Source: Helicobacter pylori NQ4053
GTDB lineage: Bacteria; Campylobacterota; Campylobacteria; Campylobacterales; Helicobacteraceae
Assembly (NCBI RefSeq): GCF_000274605.1
Contig: NZ_AKNV01000001.1
Coordinates: 1 to 64,000 of the forward strand
DNA length: 64,000 nt
Reading direction: 5' to 3'
The notes under the pieces: generated by a model
What the model was told of the DNA's origin: nothing
Seen by the model: the letters and a program-made list of their open reading frames with translations, nothing else
Databases searched by the model: none
Shown here: one piece after another, positions 46,128-55,450 of the stretch
How positions within the stretch are numbered: position 1 is the first letter of the stretch
Layout of the letters: each line of letters begins with the position of its first letter
Translations under genes and position numbers: made by a program

Positions 46128-47894
46128 TTAAAGATAGCCAAGCTCATAGAGTTTATTGCTCATTTTCACTAACAAGCCCCCTAGTTTTGACCCCCCTTCC
46201 CCATGTTCTACTAAAATAGTGATAGCGTATTTGGGTTTTTCATAAGGCAAGAATGCGGTAATCCACGCATGGGATCGATGGAAATATTCCATATCCTTTT
46301 CTTTCATGCGATTGACGATGTTTTGAGCGATTTCCACGACTTGCGCGGTGCCGGTTTTACACGCTAAAGTAACCTTAGAACCCCTTGTGGAATGATAAGC
46401 GGTGCCGTCTTTATGGTTACACACTTCATACATGCCCACGCGCAAGGCTTGGAGCTTCTTTTTTTGAAAACTATTTAGGGGGTCTTTGAGCGGTTGTTTA
46501 TTATTGATAGCAAAATGAGGCGTTGCCAGTTTGCCTGTCGCAATGAGTCCCGTATAGGCTAGAACCTGCAAGGGTGTGGCTAAAAAAGAGCCTTGCCCGA
46601 TAGCAGTAATGAGCGTGTCCCCAACGCGCCAGTCTTGATTGAAGCGTTTGAGTTTCCATAAATTATCCGGCACGATCCCCACAAATTCATTCGGCAAATC
46701 AACGCCCGTTTTTTCCCCAAAGCCCACTTCCCTTAAGGTTTTAGAGAGTTTTTCTATAGAGATTTCAAGCCCAAACTTATAAAAATACACATCCACGGAC
46801 TCCCTAATCGCTTTATACAAATTAGAATTGCCATGCCCTGTTTTTTTCCAGTCCCTGAATTTGCGCTTACCCACTTCAATAAAAGGGGGGGTGGGTATGG
46901 TGGTGTTCTCTGTGATATGAAGGTTTTCTAAAAAGCTTAACCCCACGCCCATTTTAACCACAGATCCCGGCGGATACAAGGCGTTAGCGAAGCGGTTTAA
47001 TAAGGGGTTATAAATATCATCTTGGAGTTTTTGCCATTTGTCTTGACTGATCCCGCCCACAAAATCGTTCAAATTGTATTCAGGGTAACTTCCTGCAACG
47101 AGCAATTCCCCATTTTCTGCGTTCATCACTAAAATAGCCCCCCTTTTATTTTCAAAGAGCTTGTCCGCTTCTTTTTGCAAGCGTTTGTCTAAACTCAATT
47201 GCAAGTGGTTATTGGCGCTTGGTGGCACGACTTCTAAGGTGGCTAATTCCTGATTGAGCGCATTGACATGCATGATTTTATAACCCACCTTGCCTTGTAA
47301 AAGCTTGTTGTATTCTTTTTCAATGCCGGTTTTGCCTACAATCTGGCTGTATTGATTCTCTTCATCGTCTTTCAAGTCTTGCAAACTTGCCACCCCCACA
47401 TAGCCTAAAACATGCGAAGCTAAAGCGTTATTAGGGTAGTAACGCTTGTCTAAGGGAAGAGCAAAAATGCCTTGAGTTTGGATGAGTTTGGCATAAAGAG
47501 GTTGCATGGCGGTATAAGGAATGAATCCCACCACTTTAATGAGGTTATGGTTATAAAGCGAATTTTCTTTTTGGTAATTGTTTAAAAGCGTTTCTTTGGA
47601 AAAATTAGGGAAAAATTTTTGGATCACCTCAATTTTTTCTAAAAGCTCTTTTTGTTTCAATCCACTAGGCAAAAACACGCCAAACACCAATTCATTAATG
47701 GCTAAAAACTCATCATTTCTGTCTGTAATATTGCCCCTTGTAGGGATTAAAAATTCTTTTTTAGTCATGTTTCGTTCGGCCAGTTTTTCATAGTATTCTT
47801 GATTTTTAACGCTTAGAATAAATAGATTTAAGATTAATAACCCCCAAAACCCTATAAAAACAAAGAGCAAAAGCTTATAGCGAAGATTTTTCAT
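46128..47894 (-). CDS. mrdA: Peptidoglycan transpeptidase PBP2
   Basis: 588 residues, class B PBP of the elongation machinery. Membrane helix at about 7-27, pedestal, then transpeptidase with SVVK near 311, SVD near 366 and KTGTA near 513. Needed with MreB/RodA for rod growth. Last gene of the envelope operon; overlaps the mreD-like gene by 20 bp. Confidence 0.95.
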   Translation of the reverse strand: MKNLRYKLLLFVFIGFWGLLILNLFILSVKNQEYYEKLAERNMTKKEFLIPTRGNITDRNDEFLAINELVFGVFLPSGLKQKELLEKIEVIQKFFPNFSKETLLNNYQKENSLYNHNLIKVVGFIPYTAMQPLYAKLIQTQGIFALPLDKRYYPNNALASHVLGYVGVASLQDLKDDEENQYSQIVGKTGIEKEYNKLLQGKVGYKIMHVNALNQELATLEVVPPSANNHLQLSLDKRLQKEADKLFENKRGAILVMNAENGELLVAGSYPEYNLNDFVGGISQDKWQKLQDDIYNPLLNRFANALYPPGSVVKMGVGLSFLENLHITENTTIPTPPFIEVGKRKFRDWKKTGHGNSNLYKAIRESVDVYFYKFGLEISIEKLSKTLREVGFGEKTGVDLPNEFVGIVPDNLWKLKRFNQDWRVGDTLITAIGQGSFLATPLQVLAYTGLIATGKLATPHFAINNKQPLKDPLNSFQKKKLQALRVGMYEVCNHKDGTAYHSTRGSKVTLACKTGTAQVVEIAQNIVNRMKEKDMEYFHRSHAWITAFLPYEKPKYAITILVEHGEGGSKLGGLLVKMSNKLYELGYL

Positions 47895-48318
47895 ACAAAC
47901 CCCACAAAGCGCTCTCTATTAAAGCAAAAAGAGCGAGAAAACCGATCGTTTTCAAATCCAAAGACACCGAAAAAAAGCGCGATAAATAAAGGTAATAAAC
48001 CAAAAAAACATGCAAAGTTTTGAATAAAAAGCCGTCATTAAAAAGCTTTAAAGAGTTTTTATAGACGATTTGGTGGTAGATTAAAAACAATAAAGCCAAA
48101 ACGCCTAAAGTCTTTAAATGCATGCTCTCAAACCAAAACAAACAACCAAACACGCTCAAATTGGGTAAAAAACGATCGTATTTTTTCGCATAAAACAAGA
48201 ATAAAAACCCAATCATTGGGGGTAAAAAAGGCATTAAGTCTCTCAAAAGGCTATAAAAATAAAAACCAAAGATTCCTAAGCATAAGAAAAAAAAGGAATC
48301 TTGTTTTAAAGAGAGCAT
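47875..48318 (-). CDS. Small membrane protein, MreD-like by position
   Basis: 147 residues, four to five predicted helices, Phe/Leu-rich. No sequence motif was recognised. Because it lies directly upstream of and overlaps pbp2, the spot occupied by mreD in many bacteria, an MreD role is a reasonable guess and no more. Confidence 0.65.
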   Translation of the reverse strand: MLSLKQDSFFFLCLGIFGFYFYSLLRDLMPFLPPMIGFLFLFYAKKYDRFLPNLSVFGCLFWFESMHLKTLGVLALLFLIYHQIVYKNSLKLFNDGFLFKTLHVFLVYYLYLSRFFSVSLDLKTIGFLALFALIESALWGLYEKSSL

Positions 48319-48329
48319 GGTTTTGTGGC

Positions 48330-48956
48330 TTATAAGGGGTTAGTGAGCAAGTATTTTAAAAGGGTTTGGCGCACTATTTCAAGGGTTGGGTATTTTGAAG
48401 AAAGAGCGTTAAAATGGGTGGTATTGATTAAAAAAGGTTTAGGAGCGTTTAAAAAAAGGCGGTGTTGCTCGTTTTTATTCAACTTGTCAAATTTCGTAAA
48501 AAGAGAAAGGTAGGCTTGATCGGGCCTTAAAAGGGCTTGAATGTTTTCTTTAGCGTTTTTATCAATTTCTAAATCCAAATGGCGCGCATCCACTAAATGG
48601 ATAAAAAGCTTGATTGAAGTCCTAACGCTCAACAATTCCCATAAAAACCCCTCCCATTCTTTTTTCAAGCTTTTAGAAACTTTAGCGTAGCCAAACCCGG
48701 GCAAATCAATCACATTAAAAGTGGTCGTTAAAGCGTTTTCTTTATCTTCCCAAGTGGTGGAAAAAAAATTCGCTAAACGGGTTTTTCCCGGCGTTGCTGA
48801 ACTTTTGGCGAGATTTTTCCCCAACAAGGTATTAATAAAGGTGCTTTTGCCTACATTGCTGCGCCCTAAAATGACCATCTCAGAAGTCAAGCTTGCGGGG
48901 CATTGAAAAAGTTGGCTAGAAGAAGTGAGAAAATGAGCGTCTTTAATGGCGATCAT
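48330..48956 (-). CDS. engB: Ribosome-biogenesis GTPase EngB/YsxC
   Basis: 208 residues. G1 GRSNVGKST at 31-39, G3 DLPGFGYAK near 74-82, G4 TKFD near 149. Assists 50S assembly. Overlaps lptA by 4 bp (ATGA). Confidence 0.96.
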   Translation of the reverse strand: MIAIKDAHFLTSSSQLFQCPASLTSEMVILGRSNVGKSTFINTLLGKNLAKSSATPGKTRLANFFSTTWEDKENALTTTFNVIDLPGFGYAKVSKSLKKEWEGFLWELLSVRTSIKLFIHLVDARHLDLEIDKNAKENIQALLRPDQAYLSLFTKFDKLNKNEQHRLFLNAPKPFLINTTHFNALSSKYPTLEIVRQTLLKYLLTNPL

Positions 48957-49504
48957 GGTTTTTCGCCTTTCTTCTTCAATTTAGCCTTACGATTTTCTTC
49001 ATTAATATCTTCCATATCAAACACAAACTTAGCGGGCCGCTTCGCGCTCCCCAACACATCAGCATAACCCTTAGTTTTGTTTAAAATGATTTCATCACCG
49101 GTGATGACATTGGATTTCCCCACTTCTCTAACCACCGCATTTTGCAATAATTTGTATTCCCCATTCAGCGCGTTATAAATGAGCTTGTCAGCGCTCCCGC
49201 TGATTTCACGATTATCCTCTGTAAAGATATTAAAGTGCGTGTTCCCTGTGGCTTCATAGCGCTCTGGCTTTCGTTTGTCGTTTAAAAACACGCTCACTTT
49301 ATCCGCAAACAACCGGTCTTTACCTTTTTTGATCTGCACATTGCCTTGAATAACGGCGGTTTTGGTTTTGTCGTTCGCTACAAATTTATTGCCGGTAATC
49401 TCTAAAAGCTCTCTTTCTTTTTTCAAGCCTTTATTCTCTAATTTTTGAGCGCTCATCACGCTTAAAATGCCAAAACAACACACCAAAAAACACCACCAAC
49501 GCAT
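48953..49504 (-). CDS. lptA: LPS transport periplasmic protein LptA
   Basis: 183 residues with a signal peptide (about 1-19, ending MSA). OstA-type beta-jellyroll repeats follow (AVIQGNVQIKKGKDRLFADK, RYEATGNTHFNI). Forms the periplasmic bridge from LptC to LptD. Starts where lptC stops, with Lys-rich tail overlapping engB. Confidence 0.92.
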   Translation of the reverse strand: MRWWCFLVCCFGILSVMSAQKLENKGLKKERELLEITGNKFVANDKTKTAVIQGNVQIKKGKDRLFADKVSVFLNDKRKPERYEATGNTHFNIFTEDNREISGSADKLIYNALNGEYKLLQNAVVREVGKSNVITGDEIILNKTKGYADVLGSAKRPAKFVFDMEDINEENRKAKLKKKGEKP

Positions 49505-50097
49505 TAAAAACCTCCTTTGAAAGTGGGGAATTTTTTCTTTTCTTTCTGGCTTTGTTTGATTTCATCTAAGAATAAATACGCTTGAATGCTTTGAGCTTCA
49601 ATAACGGCTAAAGCATGCGAATAAGAAATGTCAAGCCCTTCAACCTTGCTATCTTTTGAAGTGAGAATGAAACGGCCCTTGCCTTTAAAATTTTGCTCCT
49701 TGTGGTTGTAAATCCCTGTTTCACTCCAAAAACTGGAATCATCGCTTCTTTTATAAGTAACCCCATTAGGGAAGAAATACAAATCCTGCTGCCGCCTGGC
49801 TTTAGGGGATTCAACGCTTTCAATAGTGTCTTCATCATAGCGCTTGATTTTGGAATCAAAAAAGATCTCGTAACCATCGTATTGTAAAGCTTTTTTGCCC
49901 TCTATGGACAGATCAAGGATTTTATCGTTGATTTGAAACGCTTTAAAATTTTCTAATTCAATTTTAGGGATATTTTCTTTAGAGATAACGCTAGTGGGTT
50001 GGGAACGCAAAAAGAAAAAGACTAGCCCTATCGTGATGAAAGATAAAACCACAAAAAAGTTTAAAACGCTATTAGAGGTAAAACTTGAGCGCTTCAT
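49504..50097 (-). CDS. lptC: LPS export protein LptC
   Basis: 197 residues, one N-terminal membrane helix (about 11-31) and a periplasmic LptC beta-fold (YEIFFDSKIKRYDED, NGVTYKRSDDSSFW). Passes LPS from LptBFG to LptA. Overlaps kdsC by 26 bp and precedes lptA, so the KDO-LPS export genes sit in one operon. Confidence 0.88.
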   Translation of the reverse strand: MKRSSFTSNSVLNFFVVLSFITIGLVFFFLRSQPTSVISKENIPKIELENFKAFQINDKILDLSIEGKKALQYDGYEIFFDSKIKRYDEDTIESVESPKARRQQDLYFFPNGVTYKRSDDSSFWSETGIYNHKEQNFKGKGRFILTSKDSKVEGLDISYSHALAVIEAQSIQAYLFLDEIKQSQKEKKKFPTFKGGF

Positions 50098-50566
50098 CTT
50101 GCAAGCCTTCTAATGTTAAAAGATAATCAATCGCTTCCCTAACAGCCCCCTTGCCCCCTGAATTTTGCAACACTTTATAAGCTTTGCTTTTAAGCAAGGG
50201 GTGCGCATCAAAAGGAGCGAAACTCCAAGCGCATGCCTTAAACATGCCTAAATCGTTATAATCATCGCCTACGCATGCGATTTCTTGCGCGCTCAATTGC
50301 AAGTCTTTTTTGAGCCGCTCCACAACCACGCTTTTATTTTCAACGCCCATAAAAACAAACTGAACGCCCAAACTCTCCATGCGTTTTTTCACCATGATTG
50401 AAGTTCTTCCTGTAATGATAGCGATTTTTTTGCCTAATTTTTGCCATAGCGTCATGCCAAGCCCGTCTTTGACATTGAAAGCCTTGAACTCGTGAAAATT
50501 TTTATCAAAATACAACGACCCGTCTGTGAGCGTGCCATCCACATCTAAAAGCAATAACTTAATCAT
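50072..50566 (-). CDS. kdsC: 3-deoxy-D-manno-octulosonate-8-phosphate phosphatase
   Basis: 164 residues of the HAD superfamily C0 type: nucleophile and acid D8 and D10 in LLLDVDGTLTDG, IITGRTS near 51-57, GDDYNDLGMF near 111-120. Releases phosphate from KDO-8-P for lipid A-core synthesis. Overlaps rlpA by 4 bp. Confidence 0.94.
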   Translation of the reverse strand: MIKLLLLDVDGTLTDGSLYFDKNFHEFKAFNVKDGLGMTLWQKLGKKIAIITGRTSIMVKKRMESLGVQFVFMGVENKSVVVERLKKDLQLSAQEIACVGDDYNDLGMFKACAWSFAPFDAHPLLKSKAYKVLQNSGGKGAVREAIDYLLTLEGLQDEALKFYL

Positions 50567-51510
50567 TCTCTCGTTAAAACCGCATTCTGGTTATATTTTT
50601 TCATAAAATCCCTAGCCTCTTCTTCACTTTGAAACCCTTGAACTAAAACTTTATACAAATCGTCTTTAAAAGCAACCTTGACGCTGTAATCTGGATTTTC
50701 TGCTTGCAATTTATCCGCTAAAGTTTGAGCGCCTATTTGGTTTCTAAAAGCCCCCATTTGCAAAGAAAATTTCCCTCCGCTCACGCTTTTTTCGCTCTCG
50801 CCGACTTTAAATTCCTTGTGTAAGATCTTTGAATAGTTAGCGTTAAAGGATTGTTCGTATTGATTAGAGATAACCCCACCAAAACCCAAAACAATAAGAC
50901 GCACGCTGGCTGTGCCTTTTTTAACCATGTCAATATCCCTAGCGGCCGCATTAGACAGATCAATGATGCGATCGCTCACAAAAGGCCCTCTATCATTAAT
51001 GCGCACAATGGTGCTTAAGTTATTATCAACATTGATGACTTTCACCACGGTGTTCATGGGTAAAGTCTTGTGCGCGGCGGTGTGGGCATACATGTTATAA
51101 ATTTCCCCATTACTGGTTTTTTTGGCATGGAAGTTAGGGCCATACCAACTCGCAACGCCATCAAATTTTTCGCCTAAATCCACTTTAGTGGGGTAATACC
51201 ACTTGCCCCCCACTTGATAAGGGCGCATGGTGGCTCTTTGGATCGCGCTAGAATCGCGCATACCGTTATCCATAGCTTGCGTTTTGGTGCTGTCATTTTG
51301 CAAATTGGAGTGGTGTTTGAAATGGCGTTCAAAAAAATTGCGTTTATAGGTGGCTTTTTTGGTTGTCGGGTCATAGTCTTTAGCGTTTTCATAAGCACGC
51401 AAACTTTCATGCTTGTAAGACAAATTCCTTACCCCCTCTTTTTTAACCGCACAAGCGCTAATCAAAAAAATAACGCCTAAAAAACAAACTTGTTTCAACG
51501 CCAAACCCAT
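50563..51510 (-). CDS. rlpA: RlpA-like lipoprotein with SPOR domain
   Basis: 315 residues. Lipoprotein signal with LISAC (C20), a disordered linker, a DPBB domain (GVASWYGPNFHAKKTSNGE near 118-136; RINDRGPFV near 171) and a C-terminal SPOR domain (SLQMGAFRNQIGAQTLADKL near 252). Likely binds denuded septal glycan and cleaves it, as in other species. Starts at the mltD stop. Confidence 0.93.
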   Translation of the reverse strand: MGLALKQVCFLGVIFLISACAVKKEGVRNLSYKHESLRAYENAKDYDPTTKKATYKRNFFERHFKHHSNLQNDSTKTQAMDNGMRDSSAIQRATMRPYQVGGKWYYPTKVDLGEKFDGVASWYGPNFHAKKTSNGEIYNMYAHTAAHKTLPMNTVVKVINVDNNLSTIVRINDRGPFVSDRIIDLSNAAARDIDMVKKGTASVRLIVLGFGGVISNQYEQSFNANYSKILHKEFKVGESEKSVSGGKFSLQMGAFRNQIGAQTLADKLQAENPDYSVKVAFKDDLYKVLVQGFQSEEEARDFMKKYNQNAVLTRE

Positions 51511-52622
51511 TAAAATTCCCTTGTAGCGAGTAATTTTTTGTTGGTGGGGATGATTAAGCGTTGGTGGATAAAAATATTAGAATCTTTGAGGTTATTGGCT
51601 AATTGGATACTAGAGATGCTGACTTGATAGCGTTTAGCGATAGAAGATAGGGTTTCTTTAGGCAAGACCACATGGGTGATGAAAGGGCTTTTTGAACTGG
51701 CTTGAATGCTTTTATTTTGTTTGAGTTGGCGTTGTTTGAAAAGGGCGAGTTTTTCATAAGGGATATAAATGGTATAAGTGGGGTCTTTAGAAGGCAGAAT
51801 GTTATAGCGGAATTGGTGGTTGTAGGATTTTAGGGTTTCCAAACTCAAATTCAAATTTTTGGCCACTTGGATTAAAGAAGTGTGCCTTTTAAACGGAACG
51901 CCCACTAAACTCACTCTCGCCCCACGATTGAGCAGATATTCTTTATCTTTGAGGTTGTCTAGGCTGTTGAATTTCAACGCCAGGCTTAGAATGGAGCGGA
52001 TATACTCTCGTGTCTCTTTAGGGAGGTATTTTTTATCTTCATCTAACAAAATCTTAATGTCTGAAGTGCCGGCGGCTTTAATAGCGTTTTGAACCTTGCG
52101 TAAGCCGTAATTATACGCCATAGCGACCAAATACCACTCTCCGGTTTGCTTGTAGAGCCGTTTCAAATAAGTGATTGCCGCTTGAGTGCTTTTAATGGGG
52201 TCTCTTCTTTCGTCAATGTAATGATTGACCTTAAGCCCTAATTCTTTAGCCGTGCTTGGCATGAATTGCCAAATCCCTACCGCTTTTTTCCTGCTATAAG
52301 CCCTTGATGAAAATTTAGACTCGGCCATGGCTAAAAATAAAAATTCTTGCGGCACGCTCGCTTCTATGAGCATGTTTTTAATGATGGGGATGAACTGGTA
52401 ATTCACATCAAATCTTTTGACTAACTTTTTCCATTCCTCTTCTTTATTCATTTTCTTTAAAGCGTTTGGCATTTGGGATAAAAACCCTGCATTAACCCCA
52501 AAAGCCTCTAACGCTTTGGTGTCAATATTAGATTCAAAAGCCATTTTTGCATGGCCTAAAGAAGTCAGTAAGAACCAATGAGTCATTAAAAAAAACAACC
52601 ATTTGGTATTAAAATATTTCAT
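51510..52622 (-). CDS. mltD: Membrane-bound lytic transglycosylase D
   Basis: 370 residues with a signal peptide (about 1-25). SLT family 1F domain (FLFLAMAESKFSSRAYSRKK near 94-113, catalytic E102; GIWQFMPSTAKELGL near 116) and LysM-type repeats at the C-terminus (about 240-290 and 317-360). Cleaves peptidoglycan glycan strands. Start of the envelope operon ending at pbp2. Confidence 0.94.
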   Translation of the reverse strand: MKYFNTKWLFFLMTHWFLLTSLGHAKMAFESNIDTKALEAFGVNAGFLSQMPNALKKMNKEEEWKKLVKRFDVNYQFIPIIKNMLIEASVPQEFLFLAMAESKFSSRAYSRKKAVGIWQFMPSTAKELGLKVNHYIDERRDPIKSTQAAITYLKRLYKQTGEWYLVAMAYNYGLRKVQNAIKAAGTSDIKILLDEDKKYLPKETREYIRSILSLALKFNSLDNLKDKEYLLNRGARVSLVGVPFKRHTSLIQVAKNLNLSLETLKSYNHQFRYNILPSKDPTYTIYIPYEKLALFKQRQLKQNKSIQASSKSPFITHVVLPKETLSSIAKRYQVSISSIQLANNLKDSNIFIHQRLIIPTNKKLLATREF

Positions 52623-52714
52623 TCTTTTTTAAAATCCTGATCATTTGATAAGTTCAATAATGGCTCTAATTATAACTAAACTTGAATAATACTTTTTTAA
52701 ATATAGCCCCATTT

Positions 52715-53479
52715 TCAGGGGAAACTAAAGAGCGTGTGAGCGTTATGCGTGCTTAAAGAAGCGAGCTCTTCAGTCTCTATGTTGATGATTTCGGCAATTT
52801 TTTGAGCGATTAAAGGGATATAAGTAGGGCTATTCCTAGTACCTCTAAAAGGGTGTGGGGTCAAATAAGGCGAATCCGTTTCTAAAAGAAGCCTGTTTTT
52901 AGGGATTTTAGGGAGAATCTCTACCAGTCTTTTAGCGTTTTTAAAGGTGCTAACCCCCCCTATCCCATAATAAAAACGATCGCTTAATTCCAAAAGCATG
53001 TTATCAGCGTTAAAGCAATGCAACACCCCAAAAGCCTTAGGATAGCTTTTTAAAAGATTCAAGCTATCAAAACTCGCCTCTCTAATGTGGATAATCAAGG
53101 GCTTATTGTGTTGGATAGAAAACTCAATCTGTTTGGTAAAAATTTCTTTTTGCTTGCTTTTATAACTCTCTCTTTCATTCAATTCAGGCAAGCGGTAGTA
53201 ATCCAGTCCGCATTCGCCTATCGCCACGCATTTTTGATGCCCAACAAATTTTTCAAACAGGCTTTCATCAAAACTCTCCACATCATAAGGGTGAGCGCCT
53301 ATGGCAAAAAACACGCCTTCAAATTTTTCGCTAATTTCTATTGCTCTATTCAGATCCTTCATGTCCGCGCCCGGAATCACGCATTGCGTAACGCCTTTTT
53401 CTAGGCTTTCTTTTAACACTTCTTCTAAATCGTTTTCATAATCCTTGTGATCCAAATGGCAATGCGTATCAATAAACAT
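52715..53479 (-). CDS. tatD: TatD-family metal-dependent DNase
   Basis: 254 residues, TIM-barrel hydrolase: N-terminal FIDTHCHLD (metal-binding His), IGEGGLDYY-type GECGLDYYR near 91-99, HIREA near 128-132, LETDSPYLTP near 199-208. Functions as a 3'-5' nuclease or in quality control. Divergent from ribE. Confidence 0.94.
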   Translation of the reverse strand: MFIDTHCHLDHKDYENDLEEVLKESLEKGVTQCVIPGADMKDLNRAIEISEKFEGVFFAIGAHPYDVESFDESLFEKFVGHQKCVAIGECGLDYYRLPELNERESYKSKQKEIFTKQIEFSIQHNKPLIIHIREASFDSLNLLKSYPKAFGVLHCFNADNMLLELSDRFYYGIGGVSTFKNAKRLVEILPKIPKNRLLLETDSPYLTPHPFRGTRNSPTYIPLIAQKIAEIINIETEELASLSTHNAHTLFSFP

Positions 53480-53509
53480 GCTTCTATCCTGTGGTTTTAT
53501 TTAGTATGT

Positions 53510-53515
53510 TACAAT
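53510..53515 (+). promoter_or_regulatory. -10 box of ribE
   Basis: TGTTACAATAG, 39 bp before the ATG with AAGGAG in between. Confidence 0.55.
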
Positions 53516-53553
53516 AGTCAAACATTCTAACATAAGGAGAATAACAATCAATT

Positions 53554-54174
53554 ATGTTTAGCGGGTTAATCCATAAAATAGCTAAAGTGAAAAGTTTCCA
53601 CAACAATATTTTAAGCATAGAGAGCGATCTCAATCCCAAGCTTGGTGACAGCATTGCGATTAATGGAGCGTGTTTGACCGCCATAGAAAGTTCAAAAACG
53701 CATTTTAGCGTGGAATTGAGCCAAAAAACCCAAAACAGCGTGGCGTTAGAAAATTACAAGGATTTAGTCCATATTGAGCCAGCCCTAAAAGCGAACGCTA
53801 GTTTAGACGGGCATTTTGTGCAAGGGCATATTGACGCTATCGGGGTCATTGAAAAAATCATTCACAACTCTAATCAAGTGGATTTTTTCATCAGCGCTTC
53901 TAAAGAAACGCTTTTATTGTGCGTTGAGCAAGGCTCTATTGCGATTGATGGGGTGAGTTTGACTTTAAGCAAGGTAGAAGAAAAGGGGTTTTGGCTAACG
54001 ATTATCCCTTACACTTTAGAAAACACCCTTTTTAAGACTTATAAACTCAAACGGCACGTGAATATTGAAACGGACATGTTGGTTCGTAGCGTTGTGTCTA
54101 TTTTGAAAAAAACAAAAGGGTTTGAAAAAAAATTCTCTTGGAATGACGCCGATGCTTTGACTTTAGGGTATTAG
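53554..54174 (+). CDS. ribE: Riboflavin synthase alpha subunit
   Basis: 206 residues with the internal two-fold repeat of lumazine-binding domains: MFSGLIHKIAKV and GDSIAINGACLTA in the first half, LDGHFVQGHIDAIG and GSIAIDGVSLTL in the second. Converts two dimethyl-ribityl-lumazines to riboflavin. The stop is directly followed by the ATG of the FlhB-like gene. Confidence 0.95.
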   Translation: MFSGLIHKIAKVKSFHNNILSIESDLNPKLGDSIAINGACLTAIESSKTHFSVELSQKTQNSVALENYKDLVHIEPALKANASLDGHFVQGHIDAIGVIEKIIHNSNQVDFFISASKETLLLCVEQGSIAIDGVSLTLSKVEEKGFWLTIIPYTLENTLFKTYKLKRHVNIETDMLVRSVVSILKKTKGFEKKFSWNDADALTLGY

Positions 54175-54447
54175 ATGAATAAAACCATAAAAGCTGCCGC
54201 TCTAGCCTATAACATGGGGCAAGATCATGCCCCAAAAGTGATCGCAAGCGGGGTGGGCGAAGTGGCTAAAAGGATCATTCAAAAAGCTAAGGAATACGAT
54301 ATAGCACTCTTTTCTAACCCCATGCTAGTGGATTCGCTTTTAAAGGTGGAATTAGACTGCGCGATACCTGAAGAATTGTATGAAAGCGTGGTGCAAGTGT
54401 TTTTATGGCTCAATAGCGTGGAAAATAACGCGCAAATGTCCAAGTAA
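54175..54447 (+). CDS. FlhB C-terminal-like protein (FlhX)
   Basis: 90 residues aligned only to the cytoplasmic C-terminal part of FlhB after its NPTH cleavage site (AAALAYNMGQDHAPKVIASG near 7-26; NPMLVDSLLKVELDCAIPEE near 48). Such free FlhB-C pieces are known in epsilonproteobacteria and can substitute for the cleaved domain in the flagellar export switch. Here it is in a ribE-metNI transcript and not a flagellar one. Confidence 0.88.
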   Translation: MNKTIKAAALAYNMGQDHAPKVIASGVGEVAKRIIQKAKEYDIALFSNPMLVDSLLKVELDCAIPEELYESVVQVFLWLNSVENNAQMSK

Positions 54448-54465
54448 GTCAAAAAGTCAAATAAC

Positions 54466-55449
54466 ATGGTAGTAGAATTAAAAAACATTGAAAAGATTTA
54501 TGAAAACGGATTCCATGCTCTAAAAGGCGTGAATTTGGAATTGAAAAAAGGCGATATTTTGGGCGTGATAGGCTATTCAGGGGCTGGGAAATCCACGCTC
54601 ATCCGCCTGATTAATTGTTTAGAGCGCCCCAATTCTGGCGAAGTGTTAGTCAATGGGGTCAATCTGTTAAACTTAAAGCCTAAAGAATTGCAAAAAGCGC
54701 GCCAAAAAATAGGCATGATTTTCCAGCATTTCAATTTATTGAGTGCTAAAAATGTGTTTGAAAATGTCGCTTTCGCTCTAGAAATCGCCCGATGGGAAAA
54801 AAATAAGATCCAATCCAGGGTGCATGAATTGTTGGAATTAGTGGGGCTAGAAGATAAAATGCATTTTTATCCTAAACAGCTCAGCGGTGGGCAAAAACAA
54901 CGAGTGGCGATCGCTAGGAGTTTAGCGAATTGCCCTGATTTATTGCTTTGCGATGAAGCCACATCCGCACTGGATTCTAAAACCACGCATTCTATTTTAA
55001 CGCTTTTAAGCGGCATTCAAAAAAAGCTTGATTTGAGTATCGTTTTCATCACGCATGAAATTGAAGTGGTTAAAGAATTGTGCAATCAAATGTGTGTGAT
55101 CAGCAGCGGCGAAATCGTGGAAAGAGGCTCGGTAGAAGAAATTTTTGCTAACCCTAAACATGCCGTTACTAAAGAATTGCTTGGCATCAAAAACGAGCAT
55201 GGGGATCAAAAATCGCAAGACGTTTATCGCATTGTGTTTTTAGGGGAGCATTTAGACGAGCCGATCATTTCTAATTTGATCAGGCGTTTTAAAATAGATG
55301 TGAGTATCATTTCAGGCAACATTGAAGAGCTTACGACTAAAGATATAGGGTATTTAGTGGTGCGGTTTTTAGGCAGCACCACAGAGACTCAAAGGGCTTT
55401 AGAGTATCTAAACGCTTTAGGCTTACAAGTGGAAAAATTAAAGGATTAA
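54466..55449 (+). CDS. metN: Methionine ABC transporter ATP-binding protein MetN
   Basis: 327 residues. Walker A GYSGAGKST near 36-44, signature LSGGQKQR near 139, Walker B LLLCDEATSALD near 162, H-loop ITHE, and a C-terminal NIL/ACT-like domain (about 245-325) that senses methionine. Forms MetN2I2 with the next gene. The start lies 18 bp after the FlhB-C-like gene with only a weak ribosome binding site. Confidence 0.96.
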   Translation: MVVELKNIEKIYENGFHALKGVNLELKKGDILGVIGYSGAGKSTLIRLINCLERPNSGEVLVNGVNLLNLKPKELQKARQKIGMIFQHFNLLSAKNVFENVAFALEIARWEKNKIQSRVHELLELVGLEDKMHFYPKQLSGGQKQRVAIARSLANCPDLLLCDEATSALDSKTTHSILTLLSGIQKKLDLSIVFITHEIEVVKELCNQMCVISSGEIVERGSVEEIFANPKHAVTKELLGIKNEHGDQKSQDVYRIVFLGEHLDEPIISNLIRRFKIDVSIISGNIEELTTKDIGYLVVRFLGSTTETQRALEYLNALGLQVEKLKD

Positions 55450-55450
55450 A

